Shown in pieces: positions 41,752-51,473 of a stretch of DNA of 51,473 bases. The notes below the pieces were generated by a model, which searched no databases, was not told the DNA's origin, and saw only the letters and a program-made list of their open reading frames with translations. This DNA is from Pseudomonadota bacterium (GTDB lineage Bacteria > Pseudomonadota > Gammaproteobacteria > Burkholderiales > Sulfuriferulaceae). The stretch is taken from the NCBI GenBank assembly GCA_021790515.1, contig JAJYHV010000034.1, positions 1-51,473 of the forward strand, written 5' to 3'. The translations under genes were made by a program, and so were the position numbers. Each line of letters starts with the position of its first letter. The stretch's first letter is position 1.

Positions 41752-42023
41752 CGCCAGATACCACATCCACGATTGAACTCATGCAAAAAAAACTGTCTCA
41801 GTTACTACCAGTCGAACTCGACATCGTGGATGAAAGCCATCTGCATGCTGGACATGCGGGTGCTCAACAAGGAGGAGGCCATTTTCGCTTGCATATCGTT
41901 TCACCCGCTTTTACTGGTTTAAGCATCATGAAGCGACACCGTCTTGTGTACGATGCATTGAATGGATTGATACCACACACCATCCATGCGTTGACCATTG
42001 ACGCACAACCACCCATTTCATAA
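41748..42023 (+). CDS. BolA family protein
   Basis: LDIVDESHLHAGHAGAQQGGGHFRLHIVSPAFTGLSIMKRHRLVYDAL. Confidence 0.94.
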   Translation: MTPDTTSTIELMQKKLSQLLPVELDIVDESHLHAGHAGAQQGGGHFRLHIVSPAFTGLSIMKRHRLVYDALNGLIPHTIHALTIDAQPPIS

Positions 42024-42058
42024 TACAATTTACTACCAACGTTCTCAAAGGAACCTAC

Positions 42059-42874
42059 ATGCAAATCAAAAAAACCGCTCTTGCCACTCTGTCCGCCATG
42101 GGTTTTCTGACGCTTACCAGTTGCAATGCTGCCGACAGTACACCACCAGCAGCCCCTGCTGGCAAGATCATGGCCGTCGTCAACGGTACCATCATCCCCC
42201 AGGCCGAACTCAACGTGCTGGAGCAGGATCGCGCCGCGCAAGGCCAACCAGTGGATGACAAAACCGCTGCCGCCCTGCGCAACAGCCTGATTGACGGCGA
42301 AATTCTGGCACAGCAAGCCGAAAAGACCGGACTAAACAAAACCAGTGACTTTGAAAACCACCTCGCACTGGCCAAAACGCAAATGCTTGCCCAGTCGTAC
42401 ATCAGCTATTACGTCAAGACACACCCGGTGACCGAAGCGGCCATGCAGGCAGAGTACAATCGCGTCAAAGCCATGATGGGCGACAAAGAATATGAAGTTG
42501 AACACATTCTGGTCGCAACCCCTGATGAAGCAAACAAGGTCATCGACAAACTCAACAAAAAAGCCAAATTTGAAGATCTGGCCAAAAAAGAATCCAAAGA
42601 TTCTTCCGCCGCCAATGGTGGCAACCTGGGCTGGGTGGCGCCTGCCAATCTGGTACCGGAATTCTCCGACGCCATGGTCAAACTGAAAAAAGGCGAATAC
42701 ACCAAACAGCCTGTTCACACCAAATTTGGCTGGCACGTCATCAAACTGGTGGATATCCGTCCGATCAAATTTCCTGCATATGACCAAGTCAAAGGACAAC
42801 TGCGCGCCAGCCTGGAACAAAAAGAAGTTCAACAGCTGATCGCGCAACTGCGTGCCAGCGCCAAGGTTGAATAA
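42059..42874 (+). CDS. Parvulin-type peptidyl-prolyl isomerase lipoprotein
   Basis: lipobox [25 protein letters not shown]...[15 protein letters not shown] ... [13 protein letters not shown]. Confidence 0.94.
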   Translation: MQIKKTALATLSAMGFLTLTSCNAADSTPPAAPAGKIMAVVNGTIIPQAELNVLEQDRAAQGQPVDDKTAAALRNSLIDGEILAQQAEKTGLNKTSDFENHLALAKTQMLAQSYISYYVKTHPVTEAAMQAEYNRVKAMMGDKEYEVEHILVATPDEANKVIDKLNKKAKFEDLAKKESKDSSAANGGNLGWVAPANLVPEFSDAMVKLKKGEYTKQPVHTKFGWHVIKLVDIRPIKFPAYDQVKGQLRASLEQKEVQQLIAQLRASAKVE

Positions 42875-42894
42875 TACAAAACAATTACCACGAC

Positions 42895-42929
42895 CTTGCC
42901 GGTCGCAACATCATCGCGCGACCGGCAAG
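42895..42929 (+). other. 12-bp perfect hairpin between ppiC-like gene and hfq-like gene
   Basis: cttgccggtcgc-aacatcatcgc-gcgaccggcaag; no T-run immediately after. Confidence 0.7.
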
Positions 42930-42948
42930 CTCCGGGCAAGGAAACCGA

Positions 42949-43179
42949 ATGAAAAACCTGCAGGATCAATTTCTGAACGCATTGCGCAAGGAGCACATTC
43001 TAGTCTCGGTATTCTTGGTCAACGGCATCAAACTCGTTGGCAAAATAGAATCGTTTGACCAGTACATGGTCATGCTCAAAGGCCACGACAACGTCAGCCA
43101 GGCTATATTCAAGCATGCCATTTCCACCCTGTCGCCTTCGCGCCAGATCAATATCGACCTTGGCATCGACGAACAGTAA
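42949..43179 (+). CDS. hfq: Hfq-like RNA chaperone (divergent)
   Basis: [36 protein letters not shown]...[12 protein letters not shown]; aligned by eye with canonical Hfq. Confidence 0.9.
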   Translation: MKNLQDQFLNALRKEHILVSVFLVNGIKLVGKIESFDQYMVMLKGHDNVSQAIFKHAISTLSPSRQINIDLGIDEQ

Positions 43180-43491
43180 TCCACCTGACAGAAGCGATCC
43201 GGTATTACTTGAAGTCAACAGCGCAATCAAACCAGTTTTCCGACCGATGCCACGCAGCATCAGTCCAAAATCAAACGATAATCCGCCACCCGTGCTTGAC
43301 ATCGGGTACTGCGAATGGGCAGACCACAGTTTCTGGAACAACCCACGATTTCTGGAACGATGACGATAAACGATGATCCGCGTTTCATTTCTGACACGGC
43401 GTCAAACAACTGGCCAGCACTCCCGCCAGAGTAATTGCGTCCACGCCACATTCCTTAATTCATCCCGTTTTTTAATATCAGGCACATCACC

Positions 43492-44529
43492 ATGAACTAT
43501 CGCCAACTTGGAAACAGCACACTCGACGTTTCTGCCATTTGTCTGGGCAGCATGACATGGGGACAACAAAACACCGAGGCTGAAGCCCACAGCCAACTTG
43601 ATTTCGCCGCAGAGCGCGGCATCAACTTCATCGATACGGCAGAAATGTACCCTGTCCCTCCACGGGAACAAACCTACACCCGCACAGAAACTATCATCGG
43701 TAACTGGCTACAGCACCAGCCTCGCGACAAATGGATTATCGCCAGCAAAGCCGCCGGCCCCCGCCGCGGATTCACCTGGATACGTCAAGGTGAAACCAGC
43801 TTCACCCGGAACAACCTGCGCACCGCACTGGAAGGCTCGCTCAAGCGTTTGAAAACCGACTATCTTGACCTCTACCAGTTGCACTGGCCGGATCGCCATG
43901 TCCCCCTGTTTGGCCAATACCAATTCGACCCCAGTCAAGACACCCCCAGCCTCAGCATCCACGCCCAACTCGAAGCGCTGGCCGGATTCGTCAAAGAAGG
44001 CAAAATCCGCCACATCGGGGTTTCCAACGAAACCGCATGGGGACTGATGCAATTCGTCCACCTTGCCAGCCAATACGACTTGCCCCGCATCGTATCCATA
44101 CAAAACGCCTACAGCCTTATCAGCCGCAGCTTCGAATTCGGCCTGAGCGAAATCGCCCACCGCGAACACCTCTCCCTGCTCGCCTACTCACCACTAGCAT
44201 TCGGCCACCTGAGCGGCAAATATCTCAACGCCCCCAACACCGCTGGCCGCATCACCGAATTTGCCGGTTTCGGCCAACGCTATGAAAAACCCAATGTCAT
44301 CCCCGCCGTCACCGCCTACGCCGCCCTCGCCCGCCAACATGGCATGACGCCCACGCAAATGGCGCTCGCCTTCGTCTACCACCGCTGGTTTGTCACCAGT
44401 ACCATCATTGGCGCCACCAGCCTCAAACAACTGCAAGAAAACATCAACGCCTGGGAAACCTCCCTCGACGAAAACATCCTGCGCGCCATCGAACAATTAC
44501 ACCTACGCTACATGAACCCTGCCCCATAG
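43492..44529 (+). CDS. tas: Aldo/keto reductase (Tas-like)
   Basis: MNYRQLGNSTLDVSAICLGSMTWGQQNTEAEAHSQLDFAAERGINFIDTAEMYPVPP. Confidence 0.93.
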   Translation: MNYRQLGNSTLDVSAICLGSMTWGQQNTEAEAHSQLDFAAERGINFIDTAEMYPVPPREQTYTRTETIIGNWLQHQPRDKWIIASKAAGPRRGFTWIRQGETSFTRNNLRTALEGSLKRLKTDYLDLYQLHWPDRHVPLFGQYQFDPSQDTPSLSIHAQLEALAGFVKEGKIRHIGVSNETAWGLMQFVHLASQYDLPRIVSIQNAYSLISRSFEFGLSEIAHREHLSLLAYSPLAFGHLSGKYLNAPNTAGRITEFAGFGQRYEKPNVIPAVTAYAALARQHGMTPTQMALAFVYHRWFVTSTIIGATSLKQLQENINAWETSLDENILRAIEQLHLRYMNPAP

Positions 44530-44573
44530 CAAAAATCATTTACCCAAACTCATTCATGCCGCCAAGACTGGTG

Positions 44574-44667
44574 AGCGCCTTTAAAACCTCGCCGTTCAGG
44601 GCGAGGTTTTAAAGGCGCTCCTTCCGGCCTGAAGGCCAGGGTTTTAAACCAGCAAGGAAACAGGATA
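44574..44667 (-). repeat. Hairpin palindromic element, copy 2 (inverted relative to copy at 13.2 kb)
   Basis: 20-bp perfect inverted repeat agcgcctttaaaacctcgcc-gttcag-ggcgaggttttaaaggcgct 44574-44619, then ccttccggcctgaaggccagggttttaaaccagcaaggaaacaggataa. Confidence 0.85.
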
Positions 44668-44734
44668 ACATACGCATTTCGCGTCAACGCCAAACGAATC
44701 CACGAAAAAAATTCATGATTCGATCCGGACCGGA

Positions 44735-46210
44735 TTATTCAGTCCCGGCCAGAATGCCAGGGCGAAAAATAATTTTATCCGATTTGGAAAAAGCCGAGGT
44801 GCAGGAATCAATAGTGGTTTCCAGTTCCTCGCACCAGGATGGATGGCTATAACTCATACCCTTGAAGAACCACAACCCCAGCTTGGATTGCAGCGCAGCG
44901 GACAGCATGTGGATCTGTTCACCGGCCTCCGGCCCCACGATACAGCCACCCAGCAACTGACCGGTTTCCGCATCGTGCACCACTTCAGTGAAACCCTCGA
45001 AATCATGGTAAGCGCGCGCTTTACCGGAGCCAGCCAGGCTGGAACGCGCCACTTCCTCCTCAAAACCGGCGTCTTCGGCTTGATTTTCGGACAGTCCTAC
45101 GCTGGCCATTTCCAGTGCCGAATGAATCACGAACGGCACCTTGAAATAATTGGCATGCAATTCGTTGCCTCTGATGGCATTGGTTGCCGCCACCTTGCCA
45201 TCGTACAGGGCTGTATTCGCTGTCATTGGGCTGAACATGGGGCTGCGTTTGACATCACCCACCGCATAAATGCCCGCCACACTGGTTTCCAGATATTCGG
45301 AAGTAACAATGAACCCTTCGGCATTAACGGTCACGCCAATCTCTTCCAACCCCAGACCCTGAGTTTGGGGCTGTCGCCCCACGGCCACCAGCACGTAGTC
45401 ATAATGGGCACGTTCACAGTTACTGAACTCAACATCGACACCGTTTTTTTCAACTCTGCCAGAAACAACATCGAGATTGTTACATACCTCAATGCCCAGA
45501 CGACTCAATTTTCTTTCCAGCGCACTGCATGCCCGATCGGGCATGCTTGATTGATAGAGCAAGCGATCTTCCCGCTCCACGATACGCACTTTGGCACCGA
45601 ACTGATGGAGCAGATAGCCGAATTCCACGCCTATGGCCCCGCCACCCACGCAAAGTACCGAGTGCGGCAAATCATCCAGATGAAACAACAAATCTCTGGA
45701 GTTCACGATGACACGTCCATCGGTAGGGCAAGCCGGTAATTCTCTGGGAGTGGATCCTGTGGCAATGATGATGCGCGGCGCCTGCAGTTCAAGTGTAGCC
45801 TCATTGTCATCTGCCAGCGGCGCTGTCAAGCTGACGTGCACTCGCTGTCGGTCGATGAAGCGGGCTTCGCCATGGAAAATGCGTATGCCCACACGTTTGA
45901 GCCAAAGCAGAAAGTTGTCGCGAATGCCCTTGACAACGGCGTCTTTATGCGCCATCGCGGCCTTGATATCACCTCTGACGTGGCCCACCAACCCGCGCCC
46001 CTCCAATTCGTTCACGCTGGCGATGAGACTGGCCATGTGCAACAGGGATTTCTTCGGGATGCACCCTTGGTTGAGGCATGTCCCCCCGGGCAGATCACGT
46101 TCAATCAAGGCAACCTTTGCGCCCATATGAGCGGCATTAATGGCGGCCTTATAACCGCCCGGCCCGCTACCGATAACAATGAGGTCAAATTGCATAGTTT
46201 GGGTATCCAT
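44735..46210 (-). CDS. lpdA: Dihydrolipoyl dehydrogenase family
   Basis: FDLIVIGSGPGGYKAAINAAHMGAKVALIE; GGTCLNQGCIPKKSLLH; GAIGVEFGYLLHQFGAKV; HSHPS-like SYSHPSWCEEL. Confidence 0.92.
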   Translation of the reverse strand: MDTQTMQFDLIVIGSGPGGYKAAINAAHMGAKVALIERDLPGGTCLNQGCIPKKSLLHMASLIASVNELEGRGLVGHVRGDIKAAMAHKDAVVKGIRDNFLLWLKRVGIRIFHGEARFIDRQRVHVSLTAPLADDNEATLELQAPRIIIATGSTPRELPACPTDGRVIVNSRDLLFHLDDLPHSVLCVGGGAIGVEFGYLLHQFGAKVRIVEREDRLLYQSSMPDRACSALERKLSRLGIEVCNNLDVVSGRVEKNGVDVEFSNCERAHYDYVLVAVGRQPQTQGLGLEEIGVTVNAEGFIVTSEYLETSVAGIYAVGDVKRSPMFSPMTANTALYDGKVAATNAIRGNELHANYFKVPFVIHSALEMASVGLSENQAEDAGFEEEVARSSLAGSGKARAYHDFEGFTEVVHDAETGQLLGGCIVGPEAGEQIHMLSAALQSKLGLWFFKGMSYSHPSWCEELETTIDSCTSAFSKSDKIIFRPGILAGTE

Positions 46211-46410
46211 AAGTCAAGTGTGGCTGCCGCTGCTTGCGAAATGTGGTGTATTAAGGAAGCCTTTTCGCAGTCTCCTCGGCGACACAGGATAAACGCCACA
46301 AAACAAACATCCTAAATACGCTGCAAGGCATGCGCAAGTTTACTTCAAATTGCTGCACCACAGCGTGATTACATTAGGAGCGGCCCAGCAATTTGAATGA
46401 TTAATGTCCA

Positions 46411-49116
46411 TCAGGGCATTGTCCACTCATCGCGGCGACATATCCCCTGCGCTTCACACCAGGCGCAAGCCGGTGTTGCGCCGTTTGCCGGTAATCCCGC
46501 GCCAGTCTGCAACGCATCAAATATATGACGCAAGCGTTCGATACTACAGTCTGCCGCTTGTTGCAGGCTGTCGGCGACTCGAACATCCACCACACTGTCA
46601 CCATCCAGGCTCACAAAAGCCGCATCGGTCACTGACGTCCCCAACATGGCAGCGTAGGCTGGCAACTGCACATCTTCATCCACCTCTGCGACTGCCTGTT
46701 TCAAAGTTTGAATATTACCTGTTTTATAGTCCAGAACCATACTTCCGTCCGGGCGTGTATCGATCCTGTCGATACGGCCATAGAGGCGCACTTGCCGCCC
46801 ATTGTCCAACATCAGCTCAACATGTGCATCATGCTCGCCCGCATGCCAGACCCAGCCCTGTTCTTCATGCTGCAATTGCCAGTGCAGATAATCCGGGATT
46901 CTGTCCTGCCAACGCATCAGCCATGCACGGGAGAAGCTGTCTTGTGTCATCGATTCGGCATAACATTGTTCACTGATGCGCCACAACGCATGTTCTGCCT
47001 CACCATCCGGCAAGCCGGTGATACGTGGATAAACCACATGGAACCGATATAAAATATCGTGCACGAGCCGGCCATAATCCGACTTCACCATATCGTCCTG
47101 CACCGGTTCAGTTGCGCTGATTTTCAGCACTGAACGAACGTAATACTGATAAGGGCACGCCAGTAAACTATTGTAAGCGCTGACACTGATGCGCGTTGGT
47201 AACTCTGCTGCGGGCAAACCGGGGCAAGGTGGTACTGGCATTATTTCCTGCCCACCCAGTCCAGTCAGGCTATCGCAAGAGGATGTCTCGCGCAGGCGAT
47301 TGCCCCACGCCAGTTCATGCAACATATCCAGACGCTCAAACCAGCTTGCCAGTGGATTGTTTTCGCCTTCTCGCTGTACCTGCCACGACACACAACAGGT
47401 AACGCCTGTTGTCAGCAATCCTGTCAAATCACGTTGAATCTGTTGTTGGACATCGATCAGCCCCGGCAGACCCAGAGCAGCCCGCACCGCCTGATTGAAA
47501 AACGGCCCGCCAGACTGCCTGGGCGCCCATTGCGCTGCATCGCCACCCAAGATGAACACGGCGTCAAATGCCCGCCCGCGAATAGCCGCCAGATGCGTAA
47601 ACACCAGCACCGAGTTCGTATTGGCCGCGACAAAATGATTGCTCTGTAACCAATGATCCAGCCAGCGACGGAATGTCGCCAAATCGAACATCACCGACGC
47701 TTCACCAGTCTGCCGGTGTTCGGCCAGCGCGGCAAACAACTGCAACCCTGCCGCATCTTGCTGCCAATAATCCAACACACCCAATTCCAGCAAACTGGCT
47801 TCCAATGCATCCAGCCATGCCTGCAAATGGCGTGGCTGACCTGCCAGCAACCTGACTGCCCGCTGCATACATTGCGTTACCCCGACCATCGGTGTTTCAG
47901 TACAATCTTGCAACACGGCAGCAAACCATGGTGCCAATCCATCCGTTGCCCCGCGCCGTTGCTGAAACAGCAAGAAATGTTCCATTGCTTCTTCAAAGAA
48001 CGGCGCATCGTCCAGCGGCAACAATGCCCGCCATTGCAGCAATTCCAGTGTACATTGCCAGGGAAATCCGGTTTCCACCGCCGCTAACCAGCGCATCAAA
48101 AAAGCAGCCGCCGTGGTCGTATCCAGACTCCAGCCGGTCTCATCATAAGGTATCATCTGTTGACGCTCAAGCAACGCGCGCAATCTGCGTGCCGTCAGGC
48201 GATCCTGAACCAGCACAGCAATTCGTTCCGACCCCTGATGCTGCCAATCCTGTATCTGCCGTGCCGCTTCTTGCGCCTCCTGCTCCAACCCTTGACAAGC
48301 CAATATCCGGACACGATCCGACCAAGGGCTATCCGGAAACTGTTGCTTCAGCCGTTGCGCACGGTCACGCAACGCCAGCGACGGGTTGTCTTCCCATGCC
48401 ACTTGCAAACTGGTGTTTAAACTGTCCGCCTCTCCACCATCATCCAGAACCAGCACAGGATATTTCTGCGCCCAGCGTTGCAGGAAACTTCGTTCCTGCA
48501 TGCCAACCTGCCACAGACCGAACAAAAACAATGGGTTATCCGCTTGCAACACCCGTTGCGCCAGGCGCATGCCATATTCTGCAACAGGCGACACACCCAT
48601 CTCCGGTTGCGACAAGGCAAACCACAGCGCATGCACCACTCGCGCCTCGAACCCGGTCGCATCGGATTCGTGCATGCCGTAAGCCTGCGCCAACTGCGCG
48701 GAGAACTCGGTAATGTCGCGTGGCAAATCCAACGCGTTTGTCGTCAACTCATCAAACAATGCGCCCAATTGGGAGACCAATGGCCACAACTGTACCTCTG
48801 CAAACCAGCCACGCTCACGCAACGCCTGATATAACAACAGCATACGGCGACCGTCCGGCAACACGGAACAATCGACGCGCACTTGCTGAGCCAATGCAGG
48901 AAAGGTTTTAATTTGTGGCGATATTGCACTGGCGGAAAGCTCAAACAACGCCGAGCGCAATTGCACGCCAGCCTCGTCATTCGGCACCAGGACGAGACAC
49001 TGAGACAATGGCAAGCCATGCCGCGCCGCATGAGACAACAAGGTGCCGGCTGCATTGCGCAATGTTTGCCACGGTGTCCGCTCTGCCGTCACGGAAAGAT
49101 CACAACGCAAAATCAA
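46411..49116 (-). CDS. AddB/RecB-family PD-(D/E)XK nuclease-helicase-like protein
   Basis: 901 aa; C-terminal [12 protein letters not shown]...[11 protein letters not shown] nuclease core and [10 protein letters not shown] / [15 protein letters not shown] Fe-S type cysteines. Confidence 0.8.
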   Translation of the reverse strand: MILRCDLSVTAERTPWQTLRNAAGTLLSHAARHGLPLSQCLVLVPNDEAGVQLRSALFELSASAISPQIKTFPALAQQVRVDCSVLPDGRRMLLLYQALRERGWFAEVQLWPLVSQLGALFDELTTNALDLPRDITEFSAQLAQAYGMHESDATGFEARVVHALWFALSQPEMGVSPVAEYGMRLAQRVLQADNPLFLFGLWQVGMQERSFLQRWAQKYPVLVLDDGGEADSLNTSLQVAWEDNPSLALRDRAQRLKQQFPDSPWSDRVRILACQGLEQEAQEAARQIQDWQHQGSERIAVLVQDRLTARRLRALLERQQMIPYDETGWSLDTTTAAAFLMRWLAAVETGFPWQCTLELLQWRALLPLDDAPFFEEAMEHFLLFQQRRGATDGLAPWFAAVLQDCTETPMVGVTQCMQRAVRLLAGQPRHLQAWLDALEASLLELGVLDYWQQDAAGLQLFAALAEHRQTGEASVMFDLATFRRWLDHWLQSNHFVAANTNSVLVFTHLAAIRGRAFDAVFILGGDAAQWAPRQSGGPFFNQAVRAALGLPGLIDVQQQIQRDLTGLLTTGVTCCVSWQVQREGENNPLASWFERLDMLHELAWGNRLRETSSCDSLTGLGGQEIMPVPPCPGLPAAELPTRISVSAYNSLLACPYQYYVRSVLKISATEPVQDDMVKSDYGRLVHDILYRFHVVYPRITGLPDGEAEHALWRISEQCYAESMTQDSFSRAWLMRWQDRIPDYLHWQLQHEEQGWVWHAGEHDAHVELMLDNGRQVRLYGRIDRIDTRPDGSMVLDYKTGNIQTLKQAVAEVDEDVQLPAYAAMLGTSVTDAAFVSLDGDSVVDVRVADSLQQAADCSIERLRHIFDALQTGAGLPANGATPACAWCEAQGICRRDEWTMP

Positions 49117-49436
49117 CGCTTGAGTTGCTTCAGTTTGCCCTCAATCCCATTCCAGTCATCGGCATCAGCCAGCGGGTCACGCCGCGCGATAATCGGTTTC
49201 CATTCGCGTGCGAGTTCGGCATTCAAAGCAATACAATGCTGTTGCTCGGCTGGCACCTCATCCTCGGCAAAAATGGCCTCAGCCGGACATTCCGCTACGC
49301 ACAGCGTACAGTCAATGCATTCCTCCGGATCAATCACCAGAAAATTCTCGCCCTCACGAAAACAATCGACAGGACACACCTCTACACAATCCGTGTATTT
49401 GCATGCAATGCAGTTTTCCGTTACCACATAAGTCAT
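49113..49436 (-). CDS. fdxA: 7Fe-8S ferredoxin FdxA
   Basis: [56 protein letters not shown]. Confidence 0.96.
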   Translation of the reverse strand: MTYVVTENCIACKYTDCVEVCPVDCFREGENFLVIDPEECIDCTLCVAECPAEAIFAEDEVPAEQQHCIALNAELAREWKPIIARRDPLADADDWNGIEGKLKQLKR

Positions 49437-49475
49437 GATTATCCTTATCTTCCTATAATGCCAGATACCTGTCGG

Positions 49476-51422
49476 CTACGGGGTCGCACGCCCACACAAC
49501 ATGGATTCCTGTATTCCGACGATTTCGCGCATTCTGGCTTCCAGATTGAAACTTTGCGTTTGCAAGGTCGTGGTGCGCAGTTGAAGATTGTCCAGATTGT
49601 CGTGTACCTGACGAATATTTTCGACCCGCACTTCCAGTTGCCGCTTATGGTCCTGAATACGCATGACAACAGGGTCAAGACTGCGCCGCAACCAGGATTT
49701 GACTTCTTCCTTCGCCAGCACGAACAACCCGCGCGCCTCAGCCACCAGGCCAAAGTAGAATTTTTTGACCATGAAACGTTTTTCCATCATCAAGTTCATG
49801 GGATCACGCGCAAACTGATCCAGTTGCTGCGACAAAATGACCAGTTTCTGCCGTCCGCTTTCCATACTCAGCGCTGGCGGGTCGAGCAGAGGAAAGGCAT
49901 GCTCCTGATGGAACCGCATATATGCCGCATTCAATACACGGGAAATATTTTCTGCCCGTGCCTCTACTTCCTGGAATTGTTGCACAATTTGCGCAAACAA
50001 ACCACGCATGCCGCGCACCAGTCCCGGCGTCGTCCAGCAATCTTCCAGCGTGGCGCGCCCCTTCACCAGCATGTTGTCCAGCACTTCGTCGTCTAGTGCC
50101 CGCAACAAATCTGCCCCCTGCTCCTGAATCAGGGTACGTGTCACCCGAAAATTCGTGGCGGTCGCGTCGTAAGTCTTTTTCTCCTGTACCAGTTTATCGC
50201 GCAAATCAGTCACAATTTCCCGGTTTTTGCCAGAGAACGTGGCCAATTGCTGCAAATCACGCTCCGTATTGATCAACTCATCGGCGAGGCCATGACGCGA
50301 AATATCCACCATGGACAGCACTTCGTCGCAGACCGAGCGATACAGGATTTCCTGCCGCGCCGGCAAAATCTTTTCTGCCAGCAGATTCTCCAGTTCACCG
50401 ATATTCGAACGCCGCACCATCGCCTCATCGCCGCGAATTTTTCCAAGCAAGGCTTTTTGCGCTGACAGGGCAATCACTTGCTGCGGCGCCAAATTCAGCT
50501 GCTGCGCTGTCTGTTCACGCTGCCTGCGGATACTTTCCGAAATTTCCGCGTCCGTTTTGATGTCATCCCACAACATGTCAATCTTGTTCAGAATCGCCAC
50601 ATAATGGTTGGCATGACGACGCACGCTACGTTCCCATATTTCCAGATCAGAACGTGTCACGCCGGTATCCGTCGCCAGCAAAAATAAAACGCCATGTGCG
50701 CTGGGGATGATATTCAATGTCAGTTCCGGTTCGACCCCTAACGCGTTCAATCCCGGCGTATCCAGAATCGCCAATCCGCCCTTGAGCAGTGGATGCGGAA
50801 AATTGATCATGGCGTATCGCCAAGCGGGAATTTCAATGCCATCTGGCGACGCGCGCAATGCTTCGTCAGCGCCGCACAAACCCATGGCCTGTGCATCGGC
50901 TACCGATACCCGCTTCACATCGGCCAGCGCCCGAAACGCCAACGCCATCTGCTCGACATCATTGGGATCCAGTCGCACACTTGTCCATTCCACCGGCATC
51001 CGTTTAAAAACGGAAATCGACTCATCGCGCAGGCGGGTCTCAATGGGCAGCAAACGCAGATAAGGTTCGCTATCACCATCATAAAACAGTTCGGTCGGAC
51101 ACATGGTGGTGCGACCGATATCCGAAGGCATCAAACGACGCCGATAATTGGCAAAAAACAGGGCATTGATGAGCTCGGACTTGCCACGCGAGTATTCGGC
51201 CACGAACGCCAGCATCAGTTTGTCGCGACGCAGACTCTCTGCCAGATCGTACAAGCGCAGGCTGCGCTCGGCTCCCGTGTCTCCCTGACGTTCCAGCCAG
51301 TTTCGATAAGCCTCCAGCGATGCCAGCATACTATCGCGCTGCTGCTGATACTGCGCCACACCCTGACCCAAGCGGTGCGGCATTTTTTCCATCCCTTGTT
51401 GAAGCTGCTCATTCTCATTCAT
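49476..51422 (-). CDS. Dynamin-like GTPase
   Basis: AEYSRGKSELINALFF P-loop region, LDTPGLNALG (G3), ILNKIDML (G4), long coiled C-terminal region. Confidence 0.88.
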   Translation of the reverse strand: MNENEQLQQGMEKMPHRLGQGVAQYQQQRDSMLASLEAYRNWLERQGDTGAERSLRLYDLAESLRRDKLMLAFVAEYSRGKSELINALFFANYRRRLMPSDIGRTTMCPTELFYDGDSEPYLRLLPIETRLRDESISVFKRMPVEWTSVRLDPNDVEQMALAFRALADVKRVSVADAQAMGLCGADEALRASPDGIEIPAWRYAMINFPHPLLKGGLAILDTPGLNALGVEPELTLNIIPSAHGVLFLLATDTGVTRSDLEIWERSVRRHANHYVAILNKIDMLWDDIKTDAEISESIRRQREQTAQQLNLAPQQVIALSAQKALLGKIRGDEAMVRRSNIGELENLLAEKILPARQEILYRSVCDEVLSMVDISRHGLADELINTERDLQQLATFSGKNREIVTDLRDKLVQEKKTYDATATNFRVTRTLIQEQGADLLRALDDEVLDNMLVKGRATLEDCWTTPGLVRGMRGLFAQIVQQFQEVEARAENISRVLNAAYMRFHQEHAFPLLDPPALSMESGRQKLVILSQQLDQFARDPMNLMMEKRFMVKKFYFGLVAEARGLFVLAKEEVKSWLRRSLDPVVMRIQDHKRQLEVRVENIRQVHDNLDNLQLRTTTLQTQSFNLEARMREIVGIQESMLCGRATP

Positions 51423-51448
51423 CTTGAGTACCTGCTGTCATTGTTAGG

Positions 51449-51473
51449 GAAGCGCTGATTAATTCCCACACGG
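51449..51473 (+). repeat. Dispersed MITE-like repeat, copy f (truncated by window end)
   Basis: gggaagcgctgattaattcccacacgg; left end complements the right end of copy c. Confidence 0.65.

Noticed and set aside
44843-45550. 235-aa + ORF antisense to lpd
   Set aside because: Shadow of a clear dihydrolipoamide dehydrogenase; no independent support.
47892-48713. 273-aa Pro-rich + ORF antisense to the AddB-like gene
   Set aside because: Antisense shadow; Pro/Ala/His-rich artefact.
48915-50096. 393-aa + ORF spanning fdxA and the dynamin-like gene
   Set aside because: Spans antisense to two well-supported genes; composition typical of shadow ORFs.

Overview
The 51.5 kb window looks like ordinary chromosome from a betaproteobacterium-like genome; this taxonomic guess is inference from gene content and order. 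It is mostly housekeeping genes: aspA-like, gltA, clcA-type, purB, U32 peptidase/trhP-like, folD, a tRNA Pro-Arg-His cluster, GGDEF, cfa, rhlE, trxC, radA, trpS, yciO/PHP, yciB-yciI-bolA-ppiC, hfq-like, an aldo/keto reductase, lpd, an AddB-like nuclease, fdxA and a dynamin-like GTPase. Parts of three RND efflux systems lie within about 34 kb. The third is followed by DUF2892, rhodanese, glutaredoxin and thioredoxin-2 genes on the same strand, and this is my best candidate for an under-described functional association. A decayed accessory island at about 10.05-13.47 kb carries an orphan cyanase, an IS3-family transposase remnant, small lipoproteins, a YiiX-like protein and a tandem hairpin array. 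Two small repeat families were found by eye. One is a MITE-like element (core GATTCATTCCCACAYGGTCGCGACGGTGGC, ends GGAAGCGCTGATT), seen at least six times and often touching gene 3' ends. The other is a hairpin-rich palindromic element with one copy at 13.2 kb and an inverted copy at 44.6 kb. No CRISPR array, rRNA or intact IS was seen. All homology calls come from motif recognition without database searches.
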